Shown here: in pieces, positions 7,549-16,708 of the stretch
Layout of the letters: each line of letters begins with the position of its first letter
Numbering within the stretch: the first letter of the stretch is position 1
Source of the DNA: Fidelibacterota bacterium
Lineage (GTDB): Bacteria; Marinisomatota; Marinisomatia; Marinisomatales; S15-B10
Length of the DNA stretch: 32,589 nt
Assembly (NCBI GenBank): GCA_002715465.1
Contig: PAYY01000009.1
Coordinates: 62,925 to 95,513, forward strand
Reading direction: 5' to 3'
Position numbers and translations under genes: made by a program
The notes under the pieces: model-generated
What the model saw: only the letters and a program-made list of their open reading frames with translations
The model's database searches: none
Told to the model about the DNA's origin: nothing

Positions 7549-10500
7549 ATAATTTTTTTAGAGCTATTTTATAATCAATAGGTATAACTTTTACAAACTC
7601 ATCCAATATTGCATCCCAGTTTTTCAAGATATAATGCCCAATATCTGAATTAGTTAATTGTGAATGTTCTTTTATCATACCATTTAATTTTTCTTTATCA
7701 GATTTTCTTACAATGTTTTCTAATTCAACCATTTCCAAATTACAATTTTCTTGCAATTTATTATTTTTGTTCCATATATATGCTATTCCGCCAGACATTC
7801 CAGCTGCAAAGTTACGTCCAGTCGGCCCAAGTATTGCTACATACCCTCCTGTCATGTATTCACATCCATGATCTCCTACACCTTCAATTACAGCTTGAGC
7901 ACCACTATTTCGAACGCAAAAACGTTCAGCAGCTTGGCCACGAAAGAATCCTTTACCACTTGTTGCACCATAAAGACATACATTCCCGACTATTATATTT
8001 TCATTTGGTCGAAACGTAGATTCCTTAGGAGGATAAACTATCAAATTACCCCCTGATAGACCTTTTCCTACGTAATCATTAGCATCTCCCTCCAGTTCCA
8101 TATTGATTCCTTTAGCTAAAAAGGCCCCAAAGCTTTGACCAGCTGAACCATTGAATTTGATATTTATTGTCTTTTCTGGTAGCACATTGTCACCATGAGT
8201 TTTTGTTAATAAATGGCTTAAGGTCGTACCAACGGTTCTTTGTGTATTGTGGATAGGCAAATTAATATTAACAGCTTCTCTTTTATCAATTGCAGTTTTT
8301 GCTAAATCAATTAGCTGGTTGTCAAGTGCAAATTCAAGACCGTGATCCTGTTTTTGAGTACAATGGGTTTGAACATCTTGATGAGGTTTTTTTGCGGGTA
8401 AAATGATAGGGCTTAAATCAATACCATCAGATTTCCAATGTTTAATAACTTCATTTTTTGTTAGGTAATCAGAACGTCCAACCATATCGTTAAATTTTTG
8501 GAAACCAAGTTCAGCCATTATCTCTCTAACTTCATCAGCTAATAGAAAAAAATAATTAACGACATTTTCGGGTTTTCCTGAAAACTTTTTTCGTAAAACA
8601 GGATCCTGTGTAGCAATGCCAACAGGGCATGTATTTAAATGACATTTTCGCATCATTATGCAACCCATGGATATAAGTGGGGCAGTAGAAAAGCCCATTT
8701 CTTCGGCACCTAACAATGCTGCAATCACTATATCCCGACCAGTTTTTAAGCCTCCGTCTGTTTGCAAAACTATCCTACTCCGTAGATTGTTTAGAACAAG
8801 AGTTTGATGTGTCTCTGCGAGTCCTAATTCCCATGGTAAACCAGCATGTTTAATACTGGTAAGTGGAGAAGCTCCTGTACCGCCTGATGCACCAGAAATT
8901 AAAATATGGTCAGCATGTGCTTTTGCTACACCAGCAGCTATAGTCCCTACACCTACTTCAGCAACTAGCTTAACACTTATTCTAGAAGAGGGGTTTGCAT
9001 TTTTTAAATCATAGATTAATTGAGCTAAATCTTCAATTGAGTAGATATCATGATGTGGTGGAGGACTAATTAAACCTACTCCTGGGATGGAATGACGAAT
9101 ACGAGCGATTGTATCATCTACTTTTTCACCAGGTAATTCACCTCCTTCACCAGGTTTAGCACCTTGAGCAATCTTAATTTGCAATTCATCAGCATTTGTA
9201 AGATATGAGATTGTAACGCCAAAACGCCCTGATGCAACTTGTTTTATAGCTGATCTTTTAGAATCACCATTAGAAAGAAAATTATATCTATCTGGATCTT
9301 CACCACCTTCGCCGGTATTACTTTTTCCACCAATTCTATTCATTGCAATTGCAAGAGTTTCATGGGCTTCGCTAGAAATTGAACCAAAACTCATTGCTCC
9401 AGTGCAGAATCTTTTTACTATATCTTTTGCGGGTTCTACTTCTTCAATCGGTATTGGTACAATATCATCAGGTTTTTTTAGTTGCATCAATCCTCTGAGA
9501 GTAGCTCGCGTTTCTGAATCTTTATTAATATAATTTGAAAAGTTTTTAAATGACTTAGAATTATTTTTATAAGTAGAAATTTGGAGTTGAGAAATAGATT
9601 GTGGGTTCCATGTGTGTTTTTCTCCACCAGGACGCCAATGATATTCTCCGGGGTTGAGTAAACTGTTATTTGAATTATTTTCAGGATAACCAAGATTGTG
9701 CCTTCTCATCATTTCTTCAGCCAAAATATTTAGACCAACTCCTTGCACTCTACTCGATGTTTCTGAAAAACATAAGTCTATCACTTCATCTGCTAAACCA
9801 ATGGCTTCAAATATTTGTGCGCCTTTATATGATTGTAGAGTAGAAATGCCCATTTTTCCAATTACTTTCAGAATACCTTTAGCCACCCCTTTTTGATATG
9901 CTTTAATTAAAATTTCATCATTGGGAAATTTTAATTTATCTGTATATCCTTTATCACTTGCATACCATAGAGCCTCAAATACAAGATAAGGATTAATTGC
10001 ATCAGCTCCATAACCGATAAGCAAACTGTGATGGTGAACTTCTCTAGCTTCTCCAGATTCCAAAATAATACCAATTTGTGTACGTAATGCGTTTTGTATT
10101 AAATGATGATGCACTGCTCCACATGCCATCAAAGAACTAATAGGGATTTGCTTTTTGTTAACTTTTCTATCTGATAGAATTAAAAGACTATAGCCATTTT
10201 CAACCGCTTGTACAGCTTCACCACAAATTCGTTTTAATGCTTTCTTTAATCCTTCTTTCCCGTGTGACTTAGGAAAAGTGATATCTATAGTTTTGGTTCT
10301 CCATCCTTTATAATCAAGTTTCTTTAAACGCATTAAATCATTATTTGTTAGAATAGGATGTGATATTTTCAATCTTTTACAATGTGACTCACTAGGTTCT
10401 AATATATTTTTTTCTGGGCCAATATAACATTCTAATGATGTAATTACCTCTTCGCGAATTGAATCAATGGCGGGGTTAGTAACCTGTGCGAAGAGTTGGC

Positions 10501-12094
10501 GAAAATAATCATATATAATTCTTGGTTTATCACTTAGGCAGGCAAGTGCGGCATCATTCCCCATTGAACCTACAGGATCTCGTTTTTGATTAACGAGAGG
10601 TAATAGCATAAATTCTATAGTCTCAATTGTATAGCCAAAAGTTTGCATTCGATTTATCAACGTTTTTTTGTCTAACCCAGGTACATTATCTGATTCTGGC
10701 AGATTTTTCATTTGTATTCGCTGATTGTTTAACCAATCCCCATATGGTTTTCTTTTCGCAAAATCTGATTTAAGGGCTGAATCTGTAACAATTTCCCCTT
10801 TATTAAAATCTACAAGGAAAATGCGCCCTGGCCGTAACCGACCTTTAGCTTTAATTAGGGTTGGATCAAGTTGCAACACGCCAACTTCACTTGCCATAAT
10901 TATTCTATCGTCATTGGTTAAATAATATCGACTTGGTCTCAATCCATTTCTATCTAAAACCGCACCGACAAACTCCCCATTCGTAAAAGGAATCATGGCC
11001 GGACCATCCCATGGTTCCATTAAACATGAGTAATATTCATAAAATGAACGTTTTTCCTCTGACATATTGGGATCCTTCTGCCAAGCTTCAGGAATCATTG
11101 CTAGGATTGATTCCTGAAGGCTACGTCCATTCATATAAAGAAATTCTAGGACATTATCGAAATTTCCTGAATCAGAACTGTTGGGTTCAACAATAGGGAA
11201 TAGTTTTTTTAAATCATCACCAAAGAGTTGACTTTTTAGAGTTCCTTCTCTTGCTCGCATCCAATTAGTATTGCCTCGTAGAGTATTAACTTCTCCGTTG
11301 TGGCACATAAGGCGAAAAGGTTGAGCCCTGTCCCAACTTGGGAAAGTATTAGTTGAGAAACGAGAATGAATCATTGCAATGTGAGAAGTATAATCAGAAT
11401 CTCTCAAATCTGTGAAATAATCAAATAATTGATTAGTTGTAAGCATGCCTTTATAAATAAGAATTTTATTTGAAAGACTGCAAATATAAAAGAGCTCTGA
11501 TTGTTTAATATTCTGATTTGATCTAATTAAATGACTAGCTTTTTTTCTTACAATATACAATTGGCGCTCAAAATAATTATCATCTACACTGTCAGTGGAT
11601 TCAACTATTAATTGCATAATACTTGGTTCAGCTGAACGGGCAGTGGGGCCAATATTTGCTTTTTTGGTTTCTACAGGTACTTTACGCCATCCAACACAGT
11701 TTAGCTTTTGTTCTTTTATAATGTTTTCAACTATACGAAGGCATTTTTCCTTTTCACTTTTTATTTGAGGTAAAAAGATAATTCCAGAACCAAATTGTTT
11801 GTCTTGTTTTAATTCAGCCCCAAATTCTTCATCAGCAATTTTTCTAATAAAATTTGTTGGTAAACCTGTAAGTATCCCACTCCCATCGCCAGTATTTTTT
11901 TCACAACCACAGGCTCCACGATGATCCATGTTGCGTAGCATTTCATATGCATCTACAACAATCTCTCTACTTGCAAGACCCTTTATATTGGCAATGAACC
12001 CAACACCACAGCTATCTTTCTCAAAGGCTGGATCGTAAAGACCTTGTTTAGCAGGGAGGCTGATTTTACTCTTTTTTTCATTTGTTTTTAACAT
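7541..12094 (-). CDS. gltB: Glutamate synthase [NADPH] large subunit
   Basis: A 1517-residue glutamate synthase large subunit. The N-terminal class-II glutamine amidotransferase domain has the catalytic Cys at position 29 (KDSCGVGF), implying removal of a 28-residue propeptide. The FMN-binding synthase domain includes GGKSNTGEGGEDPDRY and GAKPGEGGELPGEKV, the 3Fe-4S cysteines occur in CIMMRKCHLNTCPVGIATQDP-type spacing, and a C-terminal GXGXG beta-helix domain (GGLSGGNLIVYPP, GFFRGQAAERF) closes the protein. I chose the ATG at 12092-12094; a longer frame opens only at a TTG at 12145 and would add a cysteine-rich, unconserved 17 residues. No clear ribosome-binding site precedes the ATG. It overlaps gltD by eight bases. 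Confidence 0.95.
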   Translation of the reverse strand: MLKTNEKKSKISLPAKQGLYDPAFEKDSCGVGFIANIKGLASREIVVDAYEMLRNMDHRGACGCEKNTGDGSGILTGLPTNFIRKIADEEFGAELKQDKQFGSGIIFLPQIKSEKEKCLRIVENIIKEQKLNCVGWRKVPVETKKANIGPTARSAEPSIMQLIVESTDSVDDNYFERQLYIVRKKASHLIRSNQNIKQSELFYICSLSNKILIYKGMLTTNQLFDYFTDLRDSDYTSHIAMIHSRFSTNTFPSWDRAQPFRLMCHNGEVNTLRGNTNWMRAREGTLKSQLFGDDLKKLFPIVEPNSSDSGNFDNVLEFLYMNGRSLQESILAMIPEAWQKDPNMSEEKRSFYEYYSCLMEPWDGPAMIPFTNGEFVGAVLDRNGLRPSRYYLTNDDRIIMASEVGVLQLDPTLIKAKGRLRPGRIFLVDFNKGEIVTDSALKSDFAKRKPYGDWLNNQRIQMKNLPESDNVPGLDKKTLINRMQTFGYTIETIEFMLLPLVNQKRDPVGSMGNDAALACLSDKPRIIYDYFRQLFAQVTNPAIDSIREEVITSLECYIGPEKNILEPSESHCKRLKISHPILTNNDLMRLKKLDYKGWRTKTIDITFPKSHGKEGLKKALKRICGEAVQAVENGYSLLILSDRKVNKKQIPISSLMACGAVHHHLIQNALRTQIGIILESGEAREVHHHSLLIGYGADAINPYLVFEALWYASDKGYTDKLKFPNDEILIKAYQKGVAKGILKVIGKMGISTLQSYKGAQIFEAIGLADEVIDLCFSETSSRVQGVGLNILAEEMMRRHNLGYPENNSNNSLLNPGEYHWRPGGEKHTWNPQSISQLQISTYKNNSKSFKNFSNYINKDSETRATLRGLMQLKKPDDIVPIPIEEVEPAKDIVKRFCTGAMSFGSISSEAHETLAIAMNRIGGKSNTGEGGEDPDRYNFLSNGDSKRSAIKQVASGRFGVTISYLTNADELQIKIAQGAKPGEGGELPGEKVDDTIARIRHSIPGVGLISPPPHHDIYSIEDLAQLIYDLKNANPSSRISVKLVAEVGVGTIAAGVAKAHADHILISGASGGTGASPLTSIKHAGLPWELGLAETHQTLVLNNLRSRIVLQTDGGLKTGRDIVIAALLGAEEMGFSTAPLISMGCIMMRKCHLNTCPVGIATQDPVLRKKFSGKPENVVNYFFLLADEVREIMAELGFQKFNDMVGRSDYLTKNEVIKHWKSDGIDLSPIILPAKKPHQDVQTHCTQKQDHGLEFALDNQLIDLAKTAIDKREAVNINLPIHNTQRTVGTTLSHLLTKTHGDNVLPEKTINIKFNGSAGQSFGAFLAKGINMELEGDANDYVGKGLSGGNLIVYPPKESTFRPNENIIVGNVCLYGATSGKGFFRGQAAERFCVRNSGAQAVIEGVGDHGCEYMTGGYVAILGPTGRNFAAGMSGGIAYIWNKNNKLQENCNLEMVELENIVRKSDKEKLNGMIKEHSQLTNSDIGHYILKNWDAILDEFVKVIPIDYKIALKKLYG

Positions 12095-12405
12095 AATTAC
12101 AATATTGAATTTATTATACAAACAAAAACAATGTATTATTATCAAAGCTTGATATAATAAGTCTGGAAAACTGAGAGAATAAGCTTAAAATTAAACCATA
12201 TTCTAATAATGAAGACTAATTATAGATCATTTTTCTGTCTTACCCAAACAGACCAACAACCTTTTGTTTGAATTTGTTGTAATAAAATCTTACAATAATT
12301 CATTAAAAAGATAAATGATTGATCAAAACCACGCTTTTTAATATCCCTTAATATAATGTTTTTCTATTATGTCACCTAATTGCCTAGGAAATTTTAGTTA
12401 AATCA
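12095..12405. other. Intergenic region upstream of gltB
   Basis: AT-rich non-coding stretch between the glnB terminator and gltB. On the minus strand a TATAAT (12113-12118) lies about 19 bases before the gltB ATG and could be a -10 box, which would give a very short leader without a Shine-Dalgarno sequence; a TTGATA 21 bases further upstream is spaced too widely for a good -35. I see no small gene, RNA gene or repeat array in it. Confidence 0.35.
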
Positions 12406-12447
12406 TAAAAAATACACTCTTCAAAATGCTGAAGAGTGTATTTTTTT
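12406..12447 (-). terminator. Strong intrinsic terminator after amt-glnB
   Basis: A perfect 12-base-pair inverted repeat, ATACACTCTTCA (12412-12423) and TGAAGAGTGTAT (12430-12441), with a six-base loop. It is flanked by A6 on the left and T7 on the right, so it can terminate in both directions. It lies 28 bases beyond the glnB stop and separates amt-glnB from gltBD, which must therefore have its own promoter. Confidence 0.9.
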
Positions 12448-12474
12448 AATATCCTTCGAAATCAATGTAAGGAA

Positions 12475-12819
12475 TCAACCAATAGCATCTGAACCTTTTT
12501 CACCAGTTCTGGTTCGGATACATTCTTCGATTGGAAGAATAAATATTTTTCCACGAGCCTTATCGCCATCCTTTTTTGCTACAGTAGTTATAGCATCAAC
12601 TACAGCATCAACATATTCATCGTTTACTGCTATTTCTAACCGTATTTTTTTCAGGAGAGTGATCTCGTGTGCAAGACCGCGGTAGATTTCCTGAACAGGA
12701 ATTTCTTTTCCCTGTCCTTTTGCGTAAGTGACGGTGAACTTATAGATTTCTTTTTTTAAGAGCTCCTCCTTGATGTAGGGGAGCTCTTCTGGCTGTATAA
12801 CTGCAATTATTAGTTTCAT
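12475..12819 (-). CDS. glnB: Nitrogen regulatory protein PII
   Basis: A 114-residue PII signalling protein that reads 2-oxoglutarate and ATP/ADP and normally gates the neighbouring ammonium channel. The T-loop keeps a tyrosine in EIYRG (residue 46), the position uridylylated in enterobacteria, and the C-terminal PIEECIRTRTGEKGSDAIG is typical. The B-loop, usually GKIGDGKIFV, reads DGDKARGKIFI, and the T-loop start (KGQGKEIPVQ) lacks the usual GRQKGH. A GGGAGG ribosome-binding site overlaps the TAG stop of amt, so expression is tied to the channel. The Amt-PII pair supports GlnK-like function, hence glnB or glnK are both reasonable names. Confidence 0.9.
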   Translation of the reverse strand: MKLIIAVIQPEELPYIKEELLKKEIYKFTVTYAKGQGKEIPVQEIYRGLAHEITLLKKIRLEIAVNDEYVDAVVDAITTVAKKDGDKARGKIFILPIEECIRTRTGEKGSDAIG

Positions 12820-12831
12820 GATGTAACCTCC

Positions 12832-14136
12832 CTATTCCACACTAAAAATTTGAAAACCAGCATATGATTCCATGTCATGTTCGCCAATATCCAAGCCAAT
12901 AATTTCTTCTTCCTCAGAGACTCTTAGTCCAATAAAAGCTTTCACAGCATGGAAAATGATAGTAGCAGACATCAAGCAGAAGACACCATATGCTACCACA
13001 CCTATAGCTTGTGTAGCCAAGCTATGATCAGGACTAAATATGCCAACGGCAAGGGTCCCCCATATTCCACAAACAAGATGAACAGATATGGCACCTACTG
13101 GGTCGTCTATTTTCATTTTATCAAATTGCATAACTGATAAGACAACTATTGATCCAGCTATCAAACCTACAATTACAGAATACATAGGGCTGATAACATC
13201 TGCTCCAGCGGTAATCCCTACAAGTCCAGCTAAAGAACCATTTAATATCATCGAAAGGTCGGGCTTTCTGCTAATCCCCCATGAAGTTAGCATTGCACCT
13301 ATAACACCACCAGCCGCAGCTAATGTAGTTGTTACAAAGACTAATGATACTAAGCCTGGATCAGCAGAAAGTACAGATCCTCCATTGAATCCATACCAGC
13401 CAAACCAAAGGAGGAATACTCCAATAGCAGCTAGTGGCATGTTATGCCCCATGATGGGCTTTACAGTACCATCCTTAGTATATTTCCCAAGTCTGGGGCC
13501 TAGTAAAATTGCTCCTATAAGAGCAGCCCATCCACCTACGCTATGCACTAATGTGGATCCAGCAAAGTCGTAAAAACCCATACTGTCAAGCCAACCACCG
13601 CCCCATTTCCAAGATCCAGCAATAGGATAGACTAGAGCAACATAAAAAGTTGAAAACACCAAAAAACTTTCAAGTTTTATTCTTTCAGCTACTGCCCCAG
13701 AAACTATTGTTGCAGCTGTTGCGGCAAACATGGCTTGAAAGATAAAGTCAGTAAAGTATGTATAAGCGCCATCAGCATATCCTATAAGTCCCGCTGCTCC
13801 ATCTGGAGAAGATATGCCAAACCCAGCAAAGCCAAGCAAACCATTAAAATCACCAGGATACATTAAGTTAAAACCACAGATTGCATATGTTAATATCCCA
13901 ATGGCTATTATACTTACATTTTTAAATAAAATATTTACAGTATTTTTTGATTGAGTAAGCCCTGATTCAAGAGTTGCAAAACCAAGATGCATTATAAAGA
14001 CTAAAAATGCTGAAATTAACATCCATGTATTATTCACTCTAAACAATGCATCTGCTGCTGAGGTAGCACTATTGGCCCAAAGAGGTACTCCTGTAAAGAG
14101 CATTAGCAAGGCTATAAGAGTTGTTTTGTTTTTCAT
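12832..14136 (-). CDS. amt: Ammonium transporter
   Basis: A 434-residue Amt/MEP/Rh channel for ammonium uptake across the inner membrane, with a cleavable-looking N-terminal signal (to about LWANS) followed by about eleven hydrophobic segments. Visible family landmarks: FQAMFAATAATIVSGAVAERIKLESF, YDFAGSTLVHSVGG with the conserved Asp and first pore His, HLVCGIWGTLAVGIF with the second pore His, and a C-terminal GLDIGEHDMESYAG tail used in PII control. I chose the ATG at 14134-14136 because AGGGG sits six bases upstream; the frame also opens at a TTG at 14154. It is cotranscribed with glnB, 12 bases downstream. Confidence 0.95.
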   Translation of the reverse strand: MKNKTTLIALLMLFTGVPLWANSATSAADALFRVNNTWMLISAFLVFIMHLGFATLESGLTQSKNTVNILFKNVSIIAIGILTYAICGFNLMYPGDFNGLLGFAGFGISSPDGAAGLIGYADGAYTYFTDFIFQAMFAATAATIVSGAVAERIKLESFLVFSTFYVALVYPIAGSWKWGGGWLDSMGFYDFAGSTLVHSVGGWAALIGAILLGPRLGKYTKDGTVKPIMGHNMPLAAIGVFLLWFGWYGFNGGSVLSADPGLVSLVFVTTTLAAAGGVIGAMLTSWGISRKPDLSMILNGSLAGLVGITAGADVISPMYSVIVGLIAGSIVVLSVMQFDKMKIDDPVGAISVHLVCGIWGTLAVGIFSPDHSLATQAIGVVAYGVFCLMSATIIFHAVKAFIGLRVSEEEEIIGLDIGEHDMESYAGFQIFSVE

Positions 14137-14326
14137 ATTATTCCCCTTTTTCAAATTTGAAGGATTAAAAACATAGATGAATCGCTAAAAAATTGGTGCG
14201 AACAATAAATAAAGAGTTGCAGGTAACAAAAAAATGAATTTAGCAATATTATTTAGCTATTGATCTAACTGCACTGCTCACAACTTCTATCATTATGTAA
14301 GGATTTAGTTAGGGCCATACAATCCC

Positions 14327-15025
14327 TTACAAGCTGATTCCAAAGGTTAAAAAAGTTCTCTGAGCATTAGGATTAAGTATATAAGAAACTGTTATGGGTA
14401 GAGAAAAATCTTCTGTAATAGTGACTTCTTTAGAAGCTGACACTCCCATTGAAATCAATCCAGCACCTTCAGTCCCATAAAAAGCTGTCTCAGCTAATGT
14501 AGCGCCGGCAAAAAAATTGAGATCAGCACCATCAACTGATAGAGGATATCCAACTTCAAGATATGTTGATGTTTCGGGATCATTGTAAATAAATGCTCCG
14601 AAAAGAATACTAATTGGAAAGGACTCTGAACCGCTGTAAGATAACGAAGATTCTATCCAGTGTGCTCCAGCTGATGCTGTATCTCCTTCTACACCATCAA
14701 AATCAAAAAAGTCAAACCCACCATTTGGAAAATAATAATCTGTGATTGTCAATCCAATTGACCCAAAAGAATAGCCTACCCATATATCATGTTCATTAGC
14801 ACCTGATGATAAAGGAGCATAAGAATAAGACCCCCAGCTTCCAATTTCAAAATTCCCAGAACTATATGACAAACTAGGCTGAACACTCATTGACTCACCA
14901 AAATCCACCCCTCTCCATACATAGCGACTGACTACATCAGCACCTAAACTTACTTGACCAATAGCTGTAGATGTGTTAACCAGAAAGAGTAGTAAAAAAT
15001 TAATTAACGCATTTTTGCTGATCAT
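14327..15025 (-). CDS. TorF family putative porin
   Basis: A 232-residue secreted protein with an N-terminal signal peptide (MISKNALINFLLLFLVNTSTAIGQ) and alternating beta-strand pattern ending in FLTFGISL, as in outer-membrane barrels. The motif VSRYVWRGVDFGE near residue 35 is characteristic of the TorF/Gcw_chp family of putative porins, which are often found beside ammonium transporters. It lies upstream of amt on the same strand with 190 bases between. An AAGGA ribosome-binding site precedes the ATG. The role in ammonium or small-solute passage through the outer membrane is inferred from position only. Confidence 0.8.
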   Translation of the reverse strand: MISKNALINFLLLFLVNTSTAIGQVSLGADVVSRYVWRGVDFGESMSVQPSLSYSSGNFEIGSWGSYSYAPLSSGANEHDIWVGYSFGSIGLTITDYYFPNGGFDFFDFDGVEGDTASAGAHWIESSLSYSGSESFPISILFGAFIYNDPETSTYLEVGYPLSVDGADLNFFAGATLAETAFYGTEGAGLISMGVSASKEVTITEDFSLPITVSYILNPNAQRTFLTFGISL

Positions 15026-15284
15026 TTCTCAATCCTTTCTAATTATTAATGAAGCAAATAACACCTAAATATATTAAGTATAATTGAATAAAAACAAAGA
15101 ATTTTTAAGTTTAATTTGAAAATCCATGTATTTATGTACGCTAACAGCATTATTTATTGAAATTTATAATTTGATTAATTTCAAGAATATTAAATGAATA
15201 GATTTTTTTCTTTTAATCTAGGCTTCGTATGCTGATTTTTAATCTTTAAGAAATTAGATAAATGAATAAAAAGGGGATAAGATA

Positions 15285-15710
15285 ATGATGGTGCAAAATA
15301 AGATATCAATAATGAGTTTGCTGATGTTACTTTTGATTTCAGCGCTTTTATTAGAAGGTTGTAGCTCTGATGCTAAAGCCACTTCTGGTAGAGTGTTTGA
15401 AATACGAACTTATATTGCTCATGATGGGAGGTTTGAAGATCTTAATTCAAGATTTAGAAATCACACTAACACATTATTTGTGAAGCATGGCATGCAACTT
15501 GTAGGTTATTGGGAACCTATAGATGAAGATGATACTCTTATCTACATTTTAGCTTTTCCAAGTGTTGAAGCTAGGGAAAAAAGTTGGGATGATTTTCGTA
15601 ATGATGAGGTATGGAAAAAGGCTTATGCTGAATCCACAGAAAATGGGAAACTAGTCAAGGAAATAATTAGTCACATAATGGAGCCCACTGATTATTCCCC
15701 GATTCAATAA
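15285..15710 (+). CDS. NIPSNAP family lipoprotein
   Basis: A 141-residue protein. Its N-terminus has a hydrophobic stretch ending in LLLEGCSS, which reads as a lipobox, so it is probably anchored to a periplasmic membrane face. The rest, beginning VFEIRTYIAHDGRFEDLNSRF and continuing through KHGMQLVGYW and YILAFPSVEAREKSWDDF, matches the small alpha-beta NIPSNAP barrel domain, whose biochemical role is unclear in most bacteria. GGGG lies eight bases before the ATG pair at 15285. It stands alone, divergent from the porin gene. Confidence 0.8.
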   Translation: MMVQNKISIMSLLMLLLISALLLEGCSSDAKATSGRVFEIRTYIAHDGRFEDLNSRFRNHTNTLFVKHGMQLVGYWEPIDEDDTLIYILAFPSVEAREKSWDDFRNDEVWKKAYAESTENGKLVKEIISHIMEPTDYSPIQ

Positions 15711-15769
15711 TATAGTGTGTAATATAGTTTTTTCTATAGGATTTAGTAAATGAGCCTTTTAGTTATCTA

Positions 15770-16546
15770 TTACCTTTCTAAATCCCGCACCCAAATATTC
15801 CGAAACCGAACTGGATTTCCGTGATCTTGAAGAGAAATAGGCAAACGTTTGGGATGTGCTGAATACTCTTTTCTTACTTTATGAGTAGTTGGGCCAAGCA
15901 ATTTTCGGTGATTATGTACCAGGACACCATTATGAAAGACAGTTAAATATGCTGGTTTTTCTAGATTACCAGATTTATCAAATCGAGGTCTAAGAAAAAT
16001 TATATCATAAGTCTGCCATTCTCCAGTTGGAGCGGTTGCGTTATAATCAGGTGGATATTGACCATAAATTGCTGACGCTTGTCCATCAGGGTAAGTTGGA
16101 TTATTATAGGAGTCTAAGACTTGGACTTCATATCCATAAGAAACGTTAGGTTTAGCCATAAAAAAAACCCCACTATTTCCTCGGCCTTGGCTTTTTCCTT
16201 CAATCTTTTTTGGAGCTGCCCATTCAATATGCAATTGAACATCTCCAAATTCTTTAACTGTTCTAATACCGCCTGTTTTTTTTATTACTTCAAAATAATT
16301 GTTGTGAACGGCCCAAGGTGCTTTTTTACCATCATTGGAAGAAACCCACTCAGATAGATCTTTGCCATCAAATAATATAATTGCGTCAGAGGGTGCTGTC
16401 GCCATTCTTGAAAAAGAACTGTGTGCAACTACTTTAGGTTGAGGTCTCTTTTCATCATGTATTTTATAACTTTCTTGAGATTGTGCAATTAAAAAACCTG
16501 TATGAACTAGGAGAAATAATGATAACAATAAGAAATTTTTTTGCAT
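15770..16546 (-). CDS. Secreted DUF1080 (3-keto-disaccharide hydrolase-like) protein
   Basis: A 258-residue protein with a signal peptide (to about LIAQ) and a DUF1080 concanavalin-like domain: IILFDGKDLSEW, APWAVHNNYFEVIKKTGGIRT, RGNSGVFFMAKPNVSYGYEVQVLDSY, and the C-terminal ISLQDHGNPVRFRNIWVRDL. Some members of this family hydrolyse 3-keto-disaccharides, others are of unknown substrate. A second DUF1080 domain is found at the end of the large lipoprotein at 23678. It is divergent from the GH32 gene at 16709, with 162 bases between. Carbohydrate cleavage in the periplasm is plausible but not shown. Confidence 0.85.
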   Translation of the reverse strand: MQKNFLLLSLFLLVHTGFLIAQSQESYKIHDEKRPQPKVVAHSSFSRMATAPSDAIILFDGKDLSEWVSSNDGKKAPWAVHNNYFEVIKKTGGIRTVKEFGDVQLHIEWAAPKKIEGKSQGRGNSGVFFMAKPNVSYGYEVQVLDSYNNPTYPDGQASAIYGQYPPDYNATAPTGEWQTYDIIFLRPRFDKSGNLEKPAYLTVFHNGVLVHNHRKLLGPTTHKVRKEYSAHPKRLPISLQDHGNPVRFRNIWVRDLER

Positions 16547-16708
16547 TGTTGGTGTTCCTTTATTAAAATAGTTCCATGATGTACTAAAAAAAGTACATTT
16601 AGAATTGATGCTTTTGCAAGTTTTTTGCTTACGTTCGAATAATTATTTAAAAAATAGTTTTATGTAATTATTATGCAAGACCATTCAGGTTTAAAAAAGG
16701 AAGAGTCA

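Noticed and set aside
7660..8056. Overlapping plus-strand frames within gltB
   Set aside because: Low-complexity translations opposite a strongly conserved gene.
13088..13573. 161-codon frame antisense to amt
   Set aside because: It is a shadow of the amt coding sequence, with no ribosome-binding site or family features.
14155..14326. Sigma-54 promoter before amt
   Set aside because: No GG-N10-GC type -24/-12 pair with correct spacing; the nearest GCAC lacks the partner TTGC.
14297..14330. Hairpin GTAAG.../...CTTAC at the end of the porin gene
   Set aside because: Nine pairs with a bulge but no T tract follows, so it is not supported as a terminator.
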